Shown piece by piece: positions 17,155 to 24,637 of a DNA stretch of 64,000 nt. Made by a program: the position numbers and the translations under genes. Below the pieces are notes generated by a model that had not been told where the DNA came from, searched no databases, and saw only the letters and a program-made list of their open reading frames with translations. This DNA comes from Planococcus antarcticus DSM 14505. Its GTDB lineage: Bacteria; Bacillota; Bacilli; Bacillales_A; Planococcaceae. Position 1 is the first letter of the stretch. Each line of letters opens with the position of its first letter. The DNA lies in NCBI RefSeq assembly GCF_001687565.2, contig NZ_CP016534.2, positions 2,546,501 to 2,610,500 on the forward strand. Reading direction: 5' to 3'.

Positions 17155-17317
17155 TCCTTTTCGAGAAAATATAAAAATTTATCCTTTGATTCAGCAAGTC
17201 TGAATCAAGTTAAAAGTCATTTCCAAAAAAATCTTTATGGCTTTTCTACCTAATTTATCTGTCCGCAATTCAAAGAAGAGTTGATTTCTCTCTCAAAACG
17301 TCAAACTTTCTAACAAC

Positions 17318-17346
17318 TTTACATTTAGCCATTAACCATATATGAT
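17318..17346 (+). promoter_or_regulatory. Promoter of the orphan structured RNA
   Basis: TTTACA (17318-17323), 17-bp spacer, TATGAT (17341-17346) on the plus strand. No protein gene follows before a terminator at 17459-17486. Confidence 0.6.
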
Positions 17347-17352
17347 TCAATT

Positions 17353-17488
17353 AATAAGAAGTTCGACATCCATAGTTCTTATGATTTCTTGAAATCAGTA
17401 GGAATCATTGGGTGCCAAACCCACTGCAAGCTTTAGGAACAAAGTTTGCTTTGAAAAAGTCATCGCCTTCGGGTGATGGCTTTTTTCG
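17353..17488 (+). ncRNA. Candidate structured small RNA (unidentified family)
   Basis: A ~135-nt transcript is predicted between a sigma-A-type promoter and an intrinsic terminator, with no ORF. Five helices can form in a row: ATAAGAA/TTCTTAT (17354-17360 with 17376-17382); GATTT/AAATC with a CTTG loop (17383-17387 with 17392-17396); TGGGT/ACCCA (17409-17413 with 17419-17423); GCAAGCTTT/AAAGTTTGC with one G-U pair (17426-17434 with 17441-17449); and the terminator GTCATCGCC/GGTGATGGC closed by a TTCG loop (17459-17480), followed by six Ts. No plus-strand gene lies upstream or downstream, so it is not a leader or trailer. I do not recognise the family. Confidence 0.6.
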
Positions 17489-17515
17489 TTCTTCGATAAA
17501 CTAAAATTACAAAAC

Positions 17516-17553
17516 AATAAAAAAACCGGCCGGGCATCAGCCCAACCGGTTTT
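17516..17553 (-). terminator. Terminator after the TRAP transporter operon
   Basis: Stem AAAACCGG/CCGGTTTT (17522-17529 with 17546-17553) with an inner GGGC/GCCC helix, and a minus-strand T run after it. Confidence 0.85.
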
Positions 17554-17561
17554 GTCTTTCA

Positions 17562-19595
17562 TTAAGCTTCTGCTGTTTTAGCAGGTTTCTTATCGCGTGC
17601 CATCCATTGGATTCCGAACAGGATCACGAACAAAATTGAACCAATCGTATCAGACAAACCTTCTGGATAAATCAAAGCCAATCCGGTTGCAAATGTAATG
17701 ATGCGCTCAAACCAGTTGAGCTGCCGGTACCAATAACCGATAAGCCCTGCTCCGATGGCAATCATACCCGTCAAAGCAGTGATCAATACCCAGATCAATT
17801 CAGGCCAGGTCGTATCGATCATCAGGAGCGATGGAGACAGAACGAACATATACGGAATGATAAACGCCGCTGCTGCTAATTTGGCTGCAGTGAAACCAGT
17901 CCGTATCGGCTCCCCACCTGAGATGCCTGATGCGGCAAATGCTGCAAGCGCAACAGGTGGTGTAATATCTGCGATAATCCCAAAGTAGAAAACGAATAAA
18001 TGGGCAGATAAAGCGACCACAAGCGGCACAGCTGCTCCAACTGGCTCATCTAGCATCAACAGCGTGATAATAGCTGGTGCTGCTATCGTAGACGTGATGA
18101 CATAGTTAGCAGTTGTTGGAGATCCCATACCAAGGACAATTGCCGCTAGCATCGTGAAGAAAAGAGTCAACAGGATATTTCCTCCTGAAGCTGAAACCAG
18201 TCCATTCGCTAAACTCAATCCGAGTCCAGTCTTTACGACTACGCCGACAATAATACCGGCTGCTGCTGTTGCAGCTGCAACAGCCAAAGCCGTTCGCGCA
18301 CCGTCGACCAGCGCTAAAATGACGTCTTTGAAATTCAAGCGTGTTTCTTTATTGAAAGCACTGACGAAAATCGTCAAAAGAATTCCGTAAAGTGCCGCCT
18401 GCATAGTCGGAATGCCGATCAGCAAGAATACGATGATTGCGACAATTGGCAGCAGAAGATAAATCTTTTTCAATACTTCTTTGCGATCCGGCATCTCTTC
18501 CGGAGAAAGACCTTTTAGGCCGATCCGTTTCGCTTCGAAATGAGTCATGATCCAAACACCTGTGAAATACAAAAGAGCCGGTATTGTGGCAGCTTTGGCA
18601 ATTTCCCAGTAAGTCACTCCCCCGATAAATTCCACCATCAGGAAGGCTGCAGCACCCATGATCGGCGGCATTAACTGTCCACCTGTTGAAGCTGCTGCCT
18701 CTACCCCACCGGCAAATTCTTTTTTGTAGCCCAGTTTTTTCATCATGGGAATTGTATAAGAACCCGATGTGACGACGTTGGCTACCGAACTTCCCGAAAT
18801 GGTTCCTTGCAAGGCGCTGGAGAAAATCGCTACTTTTGCCGGGCCGCCTGTCAAATTTCCGGCCAGTGATACGGCCAAGTCATTGAAATACTGCCCTACT
18901 CCTGTTTTCACCAGGAATGAACCGAATAACAAGAAGGTGAAAATGAAAGTTGCCGATACGCCGATCGGAGTTCCCAGTATTCCGTCAGTAGTGTAGAACA
19001 TCAGTTGGACAATTGAGTCCAAATCCTGTCCCCTGTGACGTAAAAACCCAGGGAAATAGGGTCCGAAAAAGGCGTATGTCAAAAACAAACTGGCAATGAT
19101 TGTAATCGGCATACCTACTGCCCGACGCGTCGCTTCAAGCGTCAGCAGGATTGCTAAAATTCCGACGATCAAGTCCAATTCGGTAACCCGTCCAAGACGG
19201 AATACCAAATCTTCATACATAATTGGCCAATAGGCGGCTACACCAATTGACAGCAGCGCCAGTATGTAATCATACCAGGCAACTTTATGGCGAACGCCTT
19301 TGCGCTTTCTGGCAGGGAATAATAGAAAAATTAAGGACAAAGCAAACCCTAGGTGAATCGACCGCTGAATATAGGCGGTATACTGTCCGAAAATAGCGGT
19401 ATATAGCTGGAATAGAGAAAATGCCAATAACCCGAAAAAGACCACATGTTTAATCATGCCACTCAAATCGCGCGTGTTGGACTCAGGATCGTATTTCTGT
19501 AAAACCTCCTTTTGCTTTTCTTTTGAGATGTAAGATTCATCCTCAGGCGGAAGTTTTTGCTTTTCGCGTTCTTCTGGAGGCAACTTATCACTCAT
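17562..19595 (-). CDS. TRAP transporter permease, fused small and large subunits (TAXI type)
   Basis: A ~677-residue membrane protein with about 17-19 hydrophobic segments. It combines a DctQ-like N-terminal part (membrane helices within ~45-130) and a DctM-like large subunit. It would import an organic acid or related solute using an ion gradient, taking it from the TAXI binding protein encoded upstream. Typical segments are GTISGSSVANVVTSG, MPPIMGAAAFLM and GMGSPTTANYV. ATG 19595 is preferred (AAGGAG 9 nt upstream) over the adjacent TTG 19598. It overlaps the DUF1850 gene by 8 bp, so translation is probably coupled. The substrate is unknown. Confidence 0.92.
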   Translation of the reverse strand: MSDKLPPEEREKQKLPPEDESYISKEKQKEVLQKYDPESNTRDLSGMIKHVVFFGLLAFSLFQLYTAIFGQYTAYIQRSIHLGFALSLIFLLFPARKRKGVRHKVAWYDYILALLSIGVAAYWPIMYEDLVFRLGRVTELDLIVGILAILLTLEATRRAVGMPITIIASLFLTYAFFGPYFPGFLRHRGQDLDSIVQLMFYTTDGILGTPIGVSATFIFTFLLFGSFLVKTGVGQYFNDLAVSLAGNLTGGPAKVAIFSSALQGTISGSSVANVVTSGSYTIPMMKKLGYKKEFAGGVEAAASTGGQLMPPIMGAAAFLMVEFIGGVTYWEIAKAATIPALLYFTGVWIMTHFEAKRIGLKGLSPEEMPDRKEVLKKIYLLLPIVAIIVFLLIGIPTMQAALYGILLTIFVSAFNKETRLNFKDVILALVDGARTALAVAAATAAAGIIVGVVVKTGLGLSLANGLVSASGGNILLTLFFTMLAAIVLGMGSPTTANYVITSTIAAPAIITLLMLDEPVGAAVPLVVALSAHLFVFYFGIIADITPPVALAAFAASGISGGEPIRTGFTAAKLAAAAFIIPYMFVLSPSLLMIDTTWPELIWVLITALTGMIAIGAGLIGYWYRQLNWFERIITFATGLALIYPEGLSDTIGSILFVILFGIQWMARDKKPAKTAEA

Positions 19596-20109
19596 CAATT
19601 CTCACTCCTTCTCTTAGTTGCAATAGGGATAGGCGCTCTACTCGAAAAGTATACGACTTACCTCTTTCAAGCGTTCTTTTTAAATCCAGCTGATACCCTT
19701 TAGTAATAAATGACAAATTCGCATCAACATCTCCTACAAACAGCCGGAACTCTGGAAGTTTCCTTGTCATATTTTTGATAAAGTATTTCCCGTCCTTTTC
19801 GACAAAGGTCTCTCCTTCTCCTGCATTTGAGGGCATGCCGATGTTAAAATCTTCATACTCTAGCTCTGTCATCATCAAATCATCATTGTCTACTACTTTA
19901 TAGCTCTCGATAACTTCGGACAGATGGATTGAATGCGTATAATTTAGTTGAAAATATGGGCTTTCCAACGGCACATAAGCCGCAATGTCTTCAGTCTCAT
20001 TATCGATAAACACATAATACTTCTGGAAAGGGGTGAATGCGATCAAGGAGCCGATTAAGATGAGGGCAATGATTAACAGAAGAAATACTTGTATCCGGGT
20101 AAACCGCAT
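19588..20109 (-). CDS. DUF1850 protein of the TAXI-TRAP operon
   Basis: A 173-residue protein with an N-terminal membrane helix (VFLLLIIALILIGSLIAF) and an extracytoplasmic DUF1850 domain (YTHSIHLSEVIESYKV, then ERLSLLQLREGVRI near the end). DUF1850 proteins regularly lie between the TAXI binding protein and the TRAP permease; a role in assembly or gating is suspected but unproven. ATG 20109 with GGAGGAG 8 nt upstream is chosen over the longer frame to 20187, which would run back through the intercistronic hairpin. Confidence 0.85.
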   Translation of the reverse strand: MRFTRIQVFLLLIIALILIGSLIAFTPFQKYYVFIDNETEDIAAYVPLESPYFQLNYTHSIHLSEVIESYKVVDNDDLMMTELEYEDFNIGMPSNAGEGETFVEKDGKYFIKNMTRKLPEFRLFVGDVDANLSFITKGYQLDLKRTLERGKSYTFRVERLSLLQLREGVRIDE

Positions 20110-20141
20110 AGTCCATTCTCCTCCATCTGCAAAACAAATAA

Positions 20142-20171
20142 CTGACGGCAGAGCTTGCGCTTTACCGTCAG
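20142..20171 (-). other. Intercistronic hairpin after the binding-protein gene
   Basis: CTGACGG/CCGTCAG (20142-20148 with 20165-20171) without a long T run. Placed just after the binding-protein stop, it could stabilise that message or partly end transcription, giving more binding protein than permease. This is inference from position. Confidence 0.6.
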
Positions 20172-20187
20172 TCAATCGCTCATTCAA

Positions 20188-21162
20188 TTAATTTACTTCG
20201 TCGAAATATTTTTGCGCTCCCGGGTGAATATCGATGCCGATTCCATCAAGAGCTGTTTCTGCTTTGATGAATTCAGCTTTTGCATGCTGGATCTGATCTG
20301 TGTTTTCGTAAATTGCCTTCGTGATGTCGTAGACAAGATCTTCTGAAAGATCGTTCTGAACCACTAGCATAGCCAAAACAGAGACAGTTGGAACTTCCTC
20401 AGTCAATCCATAAATGCCTGACGGTACTACATCATTAGCATAGTATGGATATTTTTCGATCAGTTCGTCGGCCTTGTCCTGCTCTACAGGTACAATTACA
20501 ACGTCTGATGTCGCTCCAAGGCTTTCAACTGCGCCTGTCGGAGTACCGGCAGTAATGAATGCCGCATCAATTTGACCTGACTGCAGGCTTTCCTGTGACT
20601 CACCAAAGTCAAGATTCTGAGCATTGACATCATCCATTGTCATACCGTGGATTTCCAATAATTGTTCAGCATTAATATAAGTCCCAGATCCAGGTGCACC
20701 AACAGAGACGCTTTTGCCTGCTAAATCATCAAATGAGGCAATTCCGGAATTTGCAGTGGTAACCAATTGAATTGTTTCTGGATAAAGTGCACCGATAGCA
20801 GAGACATTATCGATTACTTCACCATCAAACATATTCGATCCTTCAGCAGCATAAAATGCTGTATCGGTCTGAACAAAAGCGATTTGTGCAGCTCCATCAG
20901 CAAGTGCCGTCATGTTCGCAGCAGAAGCCTGAGAAACTTCAGCAGTTGTATCCAAGCCTGTTTCGTTTTCAACGATTACTGCCATTGCACCACCAAGTGG
21001 ATAATACGTTCCTGTCGTTCCGCCCGTCAAGATGCTAAGGAATTCAGGATCAGATGCTCCGCCGCCTTCGCCTTCTGTTTCTGCGTCATCTCCGCAACCT
21101 GCCAAAAATACAGATCCTGCAAGAGTTGCTGCAACAAACAAGCCAAATTTCTTTTTCGACAT
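20188..21162 (-). CDS. TAXI-family TRAP transporter solute-binding lipoprotein
   Basis: A 324-residue extracytoplasmic receptor. The lipoprotein signal has the lipobox LAGC (about residues 20-23), followed by an acidic/Gly linker. The domain opens with the TAXI hallmark ILTGGTTGTYYPLGGAMA and contains FVQTDTAFYA and SVGAPGSGTYINAEQLL. It captures the solute for the TRAP permease two genes downstream. The glutamate/dicarboxylate class is commonly named for these proteins, but the ligand cannot be read from sequence. The start is ATG 21162 with a GGGAGGT site. First gene of a three-gene operon. Confidence 0.93.
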   Translation of the reverse strand: MSKKKFGLFVAATLAGSVFLAGCGDDAETEGEGGGASDPEFLSILTGGTTGTYYPLGGAMAVIVENETGLDTTAEVSQASAANMTALADGAAQIAFVQTDTAFYAAEGSNMFDGEVIDNVSAIGALYPETIQLVTTANSGIASFDDLAGKSVSVGAPGSGTYINAEQLLEIHGMTMDDVNAQNLDFGESQESLQSGQIDAAFITAGTPTGAVESLGATSDVVIVPVEQDKADELIEKYPYYANDVVPSGIYGLTEEVPTVSVLAMLVVQNDLSEDLVYDITKAIYENTDQIQHAKAEFIKAETALDGIGIDIHPGAQKYFDEVN

Positions 21163-21287
21163 AAAGTGACCTCCCTTTCCGATAATAGTTTTCTATGTTT
21201 CAACTTCATAATAGCATGCCTTTCTTACTAGTTTCAATGCATTTCAAAAAATACAACCGCTTACAGCGGGAACATTTAGAAAACTTC

Positions 21288-21872
21288 TTATGTTTCAGTA
21301 CCTTCTACGTATATTTCAGGCGTTGTATCTTCTGGAGCTAAGTCTTCAAAGGTTTTTCCCTGCTCTTCAAGGTCACGAGTCCGGTGGGCAATACGAGCTG
21401 ATGCACATGCAGCCACACTTGCTACCAAGTCATCCAGAAAGGTGTGGACTTGGCCGCCGTATTTCGTATCAAGCTTATGGATGATTCCCGTTTTGTTTTT
21501 GTCCAGATGCCCGAATGTCGTTACAGCAATACTGCCATAAGTCAATACCGCACCCAGTCCGATCATTTCATCAACGCCAAAGAGCCCTTCATCCGAGCCA
21601 ACGATCTGCTGAAGCGGGCGTGATAGTTTTCCTTGCTCTGCCAGTTCATCCAATTCGATTCCCACCAGCAGCGCGTGCTGTATTTCGCGTTTACGCAAAA
21701 CACTTTCAACCGATTCCATGCAGTGCTCCATCTTAAGTCCTTCATTAAAAGGCAGTTGCATATCCAAAACAATTTTGGCTATGTCTTCATTCGTGACTCC
21801 TCTGCGCTCTAGTGCTCCATGTGTCGCTTTTGTCACGTCATCTGAGTGAACTCGGAACTTTCCACCATCCAT
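21288..21872 (-). CDS. PgpA-domain phosphatase (YutG-like phosphatidylglycerophosphatase A family)
   Basis: A 194-residue PgpA-family protein. The family would dephosphorylate phosphatidylglycerophosphate in phospholipid synthesis. Recognisable features are the conserved GSDEGLFGVDEMIGLGAVLTYG block (quoted in part: DEMIGLGAV), TFGHLDKNK and HTFLDDLVASVAACASARIAHR near the end (DDLVA being the acidic core). It has an extra N-terminal helical segment (~1-75), as in Bacillus YutG. ATG 21872 follows AAAGGGG; the longer frame to 21944 is rejected because it lacks a ribosome site. It is divergent from yjcH. Confidence 0.8.
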   Translation of the reverse strand: MDGGKFRVHSDDVTKATHGALERRGVTNEDIAKIVLDMQLPFNEGLKMEHCMESVESVLRKREIQHALLVGIELDELAEQGKLSRPLQQIVGSDEGLFGVDEMIGLGAVLTYGSIAVTTFGHLDKNKTGIIHKLDTKYGGQVHTFLDDLVASVAACASARIAHRTRDLEEQGKTFEDLAPEDTTPEIYVEGTET

Positions 21873-21976
21873 TTCCAAAACCCCTTTCGCCTTAATAAGT
21901 TGGTGTTCTTTCCCATTATACCTTGGACATTCAATATGGTACAATTTTCTTACAGAACCTTAGAGGAGGCATATAA

Positions 21977-22699
21977 ATGACTACTGGAAAGGTAGAAGAT
22001 TTATCCATCTACAGCAAGGAACTCCAAGAAGACATGCAATTGCTCGTCTATCTTCCTTCCAATTTCACGCCATTATATAAATACACGCTGGTCATCGCTT
22101 CTGATGGCAAAGACTATTTTCAATTGGGCAGAATTCCGCGTGTTGTGGACGAATTATTGGAAAATCAAGACATCGAAAATATTATTGTAGTCGGCGTTCC
22201 CTACAAGAGCGTCGCAGATCGAAACAAAAAATACGAACCTACCGGTGAACAGCACGGCGCCTATCTGCGCTTCTTGGCACACGAACTGGTACCGTTCCTC
22301 GATGAAAAATATCCAACTTATCAAGTTGGCATGGGGCGCGCGTTAATCGGAGATTCATTGGCAGCGACGGCGTCATTGATGGCTGCTTTAAAATACCCAA
22401 ATATTTTTGGCCGTGTCATCCTGCAATCGCCAAAGGTCGGGGAAGAAATGCTGACAGCAGTGGAAGCATTCCAATCGGCCAACTCCTTCACGGTTTACCA
22501 TGTGATCGGAAAAGAAGAAACAGCTGTCAAACTGGGAAATGGGGAAACCGAGGATTTCGTTGAACCAAACCGGAAATTAAATAATTTAATGAAAAATAAA
22601 GGGTTTTCGATCTTTTATGAAGAATTTGAAGGAGACCATACTTGGAAGCACTGGCAACCCGATTTGCGGCGTGCCCTTATTCAAAACTTCGGCATGTAG
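21977..22699 (+). CDS. yjcH: Putative esterase (YjcH-like)
   Basis: A 240-residue alpha/beta-hydrolase of the esterase D/enterochelin esterase group. The nucleophile elbow is GDSLA (near residue 130), and the C-terminal His is in EGDHTWKHW. The first strands carry LLVYLP and LVIASDG. No signal peptide is seen, so it acts in the cytoplasm. AGAGGAGG precedes ATG 21977. It is followed by yjcG and yjcF in the same order and strand, as in B. subtilis, and probably forms an operon with them. The substrate is unknown. Confidence 0.85.
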   Translation: MTTGKVEDLSIYSKELQEDMQLLVYLPSNFTPLYKYTLVIASDGKDYFQLGRIPRVVDELLENQDIENIIVVGVPYKSVADRNKKYEPTGEQHGAYLRFLAHELVPFLDEKYPTYQVGMGRALIGDSLAATASLMAALKYPNIFGRVILQSPKVGEEMLTAVEAFQSANSFTVYHVIGKEETAVKLGNGETEDFVEPNRKLNNLMKNKGFSIFYEEFEGDHTWKHWQPDLRRALIQNFGM

Positions 22700-22772
22700 A
22701 AGTTGACAATATTCCAAAACATAGTTGGCACCACAACCATGAATGGTTATCACAGACAAGGAGGTCGTTAAG

Positions 22773-23291
22773 ATGAAATATGGAGTTGCAGCTTTTCCTT
22801 CAAAAAAATTGCAGGATCTTGCCAATTCATACCGAAAACGTTACGATCCGCATTACGAGCTAATTACCCCTCATATGACATTGAAAGAACCATTTGAGGT
22901 CGATGCAACAACAATTAAAGATGTCGCAGCAGAAATGCTGAACATCGCCAACCGTCATAAACCGTTTAAACTGCACACCACTCGTGTCAGTACGTTTTCA
23001 CCGATTACCAATACCTTGTATTTCAAGGTGGAAACGAATGCTGAAGTCGTCGCTTTACACGAAGATCTGCATTCTGATTTCTTCGGTGGCATGCCAAAAC
23101 ATTCTTTCGTGCCTCATATCACGATTGGACAAAAATTATCCGATACGGAACATGCCGATGTCTTTGGCCAATTGAAGATGGCCGGCATCGACCACGAAGA
23201 AGTTATTGACCGCATGCATCTGCTTTATCAACTAGAAGGTGGCTCATGGACGGTCTACGAGACATTCCGATTAACTGGAGATGATCAATAA
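22773..23291 (+). CDS. yjcG: 2H phosphoesterase superfamily protein YjcG
   Basis: A 172-residue protein of the 2'-5' RNA ligase/2H phosphoesterase superfamily, defined by two His-x-Thr/Ser motifs. These are seen as PHMTL (near residue 34) and PHITI (near 121). Such proteins hydrolyse or ligate 2'-5' or cyclic phosphodiester bonds; the real substrate of YjcG is not established. ATG 22773 with AAGGAGG 8 nt upstream is chosen over the frame opening at 22743. The stop TAA directly abuts the GTG of yjcF, so the two are translated together. Confidence 0.9.
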   Translation: MKYGVAAFPSKKLQDLANSYRKRYDPHYELITPHMTLKEPFEVDATTIKDVAAEMLNIANRHKPFKLHTTRVSTFSPITNTLYFKVETNAEVVALHEDLHSDFFGGMPKHSFVPHITIGQKLSDTEHADVFGQLKMAGIDHEEVIDRMHLLYQLEGGSWTVYETFRLTGDDQ

Positions 23292-23723
23292 GTGCTGAAA
23301 GTAAAAATTGCTGAAAACCAACTGGAAAAAGAACAGGCTTTTGATATTCGCAGAAAAGTTTTCGTAGAGGAACAACACGTTCCAATTCACATTGAAATGG
23401 ATGAATACGATGACACTGCGATTCATTTTGTCGGCTACCAGCTCGAACAGCCAATTGCTGCGGGGCGAATCCGTGAAGTGGAAGCAGGTCTTGGAAAGGT
23501 TGAGCGGGTATGCGTACTTTCTGAATACCGCGGCCAACACATCGGCGTTCTGATGATGAATGAGATGGAGGAGCATGCACGGGCAAACGGCATTTTTAGG
23601 CTCAAATTGAATGCCCAGACCCATGCTTTAGCTTTCTATGAGAAACTCGGCTATGACATCACATCCGATGAATTCATGGATGCTGGTATTCCCCATAAGT
23701 CGATGGAGAAAATCGTGAACTAA
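23292..23723 (+). CDS. yjcF: GNAT-family N-acetyltransferase YjcF
   Basis: A 143-residue acetyltransferase of the GNAT fold (ElaA/YjcF type), transferring acetyl from acetyl-CoA to an unidentified amine. The acyl-CoA loop is seen in VERVCVLSEYRGQHIGVLMM (Arg-Gly-x-x-Ile-Gly), and the C-terminal AFYEKLGYD block is typical. GTG 23292 immediately follows the yjcG stop. Last gene of the yjcHGF run, ending in a strong terminator shared with fabI. Confidence 0.9.
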   Translation: MLKVKIAENQLEKEQAFDIRRKVFVEEQHVPIHIEMDEYDDTAIHFVGYQLEQPIAAGRIREVEAGLGKVERVCVLSEYRGQHIGVLMMNEMEEHARANGIFRLKLNAQTHALAFYEKLGYDITSDEFMDAGIPHKSMEKIVN

Positions 23724-23739
23724 TGCGTTATTAAAAGAA

Positions 23740-23779
23740 AAAAGCAGCTCAGCCGAGTTATCGGTTGAGCTGCTTTTTG
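23740..23779 (+). terminator. Bidirectional terminator between yjcF and fabI
   Basis: An 18-bp stem (23740-23757 with 23762-23779, one G-U pair) with a 4-nt loop, A-rich left arm and T-rich right arm. It serves both convergent genes. Confidence 0.93.
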
Positions 23780-23785
23780 TATTTT

Positions 23786-24556
23786 CTATAGAATGTGGAA
23801 TCCGCTGTCTACATGAATGGTTTCACCAGTGATTCCTCGTGACATATCGCTGAATAGGAAAGCAGCTGTATCGCCAACTTCTTCAGGTGTCGTATTGCGG
23901 CGCAACGGTGCTTTCTCCTCGATTTCGTGAAGAATTGAATTAAAGTCGCTAACGCCTTTTGACGACAATGTCCGGATTGGACCTGAAGAAATTGCATTCA
24001 CGCGAATGCCGTGTTTGCCAAGATCAGCGGCTAAATAACGGACGGACATTTCAAGGGAAGCTTTCGCAACACCCATGACATTATAATTTGGCATTACGCG
24101 TTCGCCACCAATATAGGTCAGTGCTACGATGCTGCCGCCTTCAGCCATCAACGGCTTGGCGTTTTTCGCAATGTTCGTCAATGAGTAGGCGCTGATATTA
24201 TGCGCCAATAAGAATCCGTCTCGTGAGGTATCTGAAAAATCACCTGCAAGTTCTTCACCTTTTGCAAAAGCGATACAATGGGCGAGTCCGTGGATCGTTC
24301 CTACCTGGTCGTTAATGGTCGTGAAACACGTAGCCACAGCTTCATCATTTGTTACGTCACATGGCAAGATCAGTTCATGGTTGCCATCAAGTGTCGCCAC
24401 CAAATCACGCACCGATTTTTCAAAGCGTTCACCTGCATACGTAAAAATTAGATTTGCTCCGGATTGATCCAACGAACGTGCAATTCCCCAAGCAATGCTT
24501 CGCTTGTTGGCTACGCCCATAATGACAAAAGTCTTTCCTTTTAATGATATTGACAT
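23786..24556 (-). CDS. fabI: Enoyl-[acyl-carrier-protein] reductase FabI
   Basis: A 256-residue short-chain dehydrogenase that reduces trans-2-enoyl-ACP, the last step of each fatty-acid elongation cycle and the triclosan target. It has the cofactor motif GVANKRSIAWGIA and the FabI-type catalytic pair Tyr158-x6-Lys165 (YNVMGVAK) with Tyr148 before it. The C-terminus ends HVDSGFHIL. The start is ATG 24556. It stands alone here, but a FapR-type palindrome upstream links it to fabH-fabF at 54-55 kb. Confidence 0.96.
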   Translation of the reverse strand: MSISLKGKTFVIMGVANKRSIAWGIARSLDQSGANLIFTYAGERFEKSVRDLVATLDGNHELILPCDVTNDEAVATCFTTINDQVGTIHGLAHCIAFAKGEELAGDFSDTSRDGFLLAHNISAYSLTNIAKNAKPLMAEGGSIVALTYIGGERVMPNYNVMGVAKASLEMSVRYLAADLGKHGIRVNAISSGPIRTLSSKGVSDFNSILHEIEEKAPLRRNTTPEEVGDTAAFLFSDMSRGITGETIHVDSGFHIL

Positions 24557-24576
24557 GTCTATTCCCCCTGCGTCTG

Positions 24577-24599
24577 TTATTATTACCTGGTACTAATAA
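24577..24599 (-). promoter_or_regulatory. FapR-type operator upstream of fabI
   Basis: A palindrome centred at 24588, core TTACCTGGTACTAATAA, with one mismatch over 23 bp. It matches the FapR consensus built on TAGTACC-N-GGTACTA. FapR represses fatty-acid genes until malonyl-CoA rises. It lies 20 bp before the fabI start. Confidence 0.82.
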
Positions 24600-24612
24600 T
24601 ACCTCACAAAAA

Positions 24613-24637
24613 AGAAAAGTGCAATTCGCACTTTTCT
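24613..24637 (-). terminator. Terminator after mgtE
   Basis: A perfect 10-bp stem AGAAAAGTGC/GCACTTTTCT with a 5-nt loop, then TTTTTT on the minus strand. It begins in the mgtE stop codon. Confidence 0.88.

Noticed and set aside
17441..17486. Similarity of the RNA 3' end (TTTGAAAAAGT then a GC hairpin) to a tracrRNA tail
   Set aside because: No CRISPR repeat, anti-repeat or cas9 is in the window; the likeness is short and generic.
20767..21231. 154-codon plus-strand frame opposite the TAXI binding protein
   Set aside because: Cys- and Ser-rich antisense shadow without a ribosome site.
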